From: JADJPF01 sp964492845 | GTDB taxonomy: Bacteria > Acidobacteriota > Blastocatellia > Chloracidobacteriales > JADJPF01 | Direction: 5' to 3' | DNA length: 64,000 nt | Assembly: GCA_964492845.1 (NCBI GenBank) | Contig: CAZBMZ010000031.1 | Span: forward strand, 1 to 64,000 | Part shown: positions 63,061-64,000 of the stretch, in pieces | Layout: each line of letters begins with the position of its first letter | Numbering within the stretch: position 1 is the stretch's first letter | Program-made: the position numbers and the translations under genes | Notes under the pieces: generated by a model | Seen by the model: the letters and a program-made list of their open reading frames with translations, nothing else | Told to the model about the DNA's origin: nothing | Databases searched by the model: none

Positions 63061-64000
63061 CTAAAAATTTTCTTGGGTAGAGGCTTCTATATCTTCTATT
63101 AGTGCTTGAACCTTTAATTTATCCCTCATAAACTCTGTTAAATCAATATTATCTGGTAAATTATCACAAAGTTCTTGAATAATTTCTTTGGCTTTTTCAA
63201 GTTCCTTTAAAGCTTCGTCCATTTGACCAAACATCCAAAAAGTATTTGCTAAACCATAATGAGCTTGCCACTTGTAGGTTGGGTGAATAATTCGCTGGCA
63301 AAGTTCTATAGCTATTTGATAGTTTTGTTGGGCTGCTTCTACTTGTCCTAACTGTTCATTAGTGTAAGCTAAAGCACAATAGGCTTCAGCCATTAATCTA
63401 TTTTGTCCTAGTTTATTATGTTCTTCTAAGGCTTTTTCAAGCTTACGTAAAGCATCATGATAAATACCTAATTCTAGGCTAACTAAACCTAAATTGTGAT
63501 TAGCTAAAGTTTTTGCTCCTACATTATCCATACTATTAGCAATATTAAGTAATTTCTCGTAACATTCACGGGCCGCATCTAATTCACTTAAATAGCGGTA
63601 AACATCTCCGCGTCCGTTTTCAAAAATTGCTTCATCTATTTTAGCTTCTAAAATATAAGCTAGTTCTAGCCCACAATCAAAAGCTTCTAAAGCTTTATCT
63701 AATTGCATTGTTTGAAGATAGAGTTGACCCATACGACGTAAGGCGGTTAATTCTCCAAAACGGTCTTTGTTGTTATGAGCCATTTTTAAGGCTTGTTCTA
63801 CCAGTATAAAACCTTGTTTGAATTTCCCTGTTAAGCCATAAGTACTACCTAATAAAGATAAAATTTGGTTTTCTGTGCTAATAACTTTTTGTTGACGTGC
63901 AATGGTTAGATTAGCTTCTAATATGTTAAGTGTTTCTTCTGTCTTTCCTAATGCTGTAAGAATTTGGGCTAGCATTAGTGATAACTGGCTTTCTAGCTTG
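63061..64000 (-). CDS. TPR-repeat protein, 5' end beyond the window
   Basis: At least 304 residues of tandem TPR repeats (for example LGLVSLELGIYHDALRKLEK, YCALAYTNEQLGQVEAAQ, YGLANTFWMFGQMDEALKEL). An ATG exists at 63975, but the frame stays open to position 64000 with TPR-like residues (KLESQLSL) before it, so the true start is probably outside and the gene is partial here. TPR solenoids bind peptides or partner proteins. Any N-terminal domain (kinase or transcription factor) would be off the edge. Confidence 0.88.
   Translation of the reverse strand, partial: KLESQLSLMLAQILTALGKTEETLNILEANLTIARQQKVISTENQILSLLGSTYGLTGKFKQGFILVEQALKMAHNNKDRFGELTALRRMGQLYLQTMQLDKALEAFDCGLELAYILEAKIDEAIFENGRGDVYRYLSELDAARECYEKLLNIANSMDNVGAKTLANHNLGLVSLELGIYHDALRKLEKALEEHNKLGQNRLMAEAYCALAYTNEQLGQVEAAQQNYQIAIELCQRIIHPTYKWQAHYGLANTFWMFGQMDEALKELEKAKEIIQELCDNLPDNIDLTEFMRDKLKVQALIEDIEASTQENF

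Noticed and set aside
1..64000. Prophage, integron or plasmid backbone
   Set aside because: No integrase, capsid, terminase, relaxase or replication initiator recognised apart from the polymerase-like protein; no tRNA attachment site seen.

Overview
The window is AT-rich (roughly one third G+C by eye), densely coded DNA from a Gram-negative-type bacterium, most likely an acidobacterium of the Blastocatellia kind. That placement is inferred from a long MacB/FtsX-type duplicated permease, a TonB-type receptor with an N-terminal carboxypeptidase-regulatory domain, very long secreted NHL/IPT proteins, a Reg_prop hybrid kinase and a pilin-like domain of acidobacterial style. No rRNA, tRNA, CRISPR array, integrase or transposase was recognised, so most of the window reads as chromosome with some accessory patches.

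Layout. 1-6.1 kb: a LytS/LytTR two-component pair, a Spy/CpxP-like periplasmic protein and a divergent large permease. 6.5-11.4 kb: two secreted M4 (thermolysin-family) metalloproteases that share an apparently identical core of about 2 kb but have unrelated upstream regions. 11.5-19 kb: an unknown small protein, a 1310-residue NHL/IPT protein, and a Uma2 nuclease, a membrane trypsin-like protease and an Rpn/DUF4351 nuclease-like protein, the last flanked by related palindromic elements. 19.2-31.2 kb: a DnaJ-type zinc-finger/membrane/TPR/formylglycine-enzyme-like fusion, a tandem UspA, an ankyrin-plus-pilin-like protein, a CDF metal transporter facing a Fur/PerR regulator that carries its own operator, a CysQ-type phosphatase, a Tat-exported epimerase-like protein and a Tlc-like nucleotide transporter. 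31.2-38.5 kb: a twin ABC-2 exporter operon, a LolA-like secreted protein, an MsbA-like exporter and a DUF6526 protein. 38.6-44 kb: a second NHL/IPT protein, then a phenylalanine operon (chorismate mutase, prephenate dehydratase, DAHP synthase) preceded by a leader that looks like a classical attenuator. 44-51.7 kb: an OmpA-like protein, a large Oar-like receptor, a coiled-coil protein and phosphate acetyltransferase. 51.8-56 kb: a minus-strand set of a Ser/Thr kinase with FHA domain, a protein with family-B DNA-polymerase-like palm motifs and a small basic HTH-like protein. 56-64 kb: an FGGY sugar kinase, a one-protein hybrid phosphorelay, two cysteine-rich exported proteins, a small coiled-coil protein and a TPR protein cut by the window end.

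The two observations I rate highest are the leader at about 41.5-41.73 kb (a 32-codon peptide with six Phe codons within twelve, mutually exclusive stems and a strong intrinsic terminator) and the pair at 51.8-53.7 kb, in which one protein carries motifs resembling those of protein-primed family-B polymerases (D-x-N-x-x-Y, a Lys motif and a T-D motif at suitable spacing) beside a small protein that may act as a terminal or DNA-binding protein. Both were read by eye and need computational confirmation.
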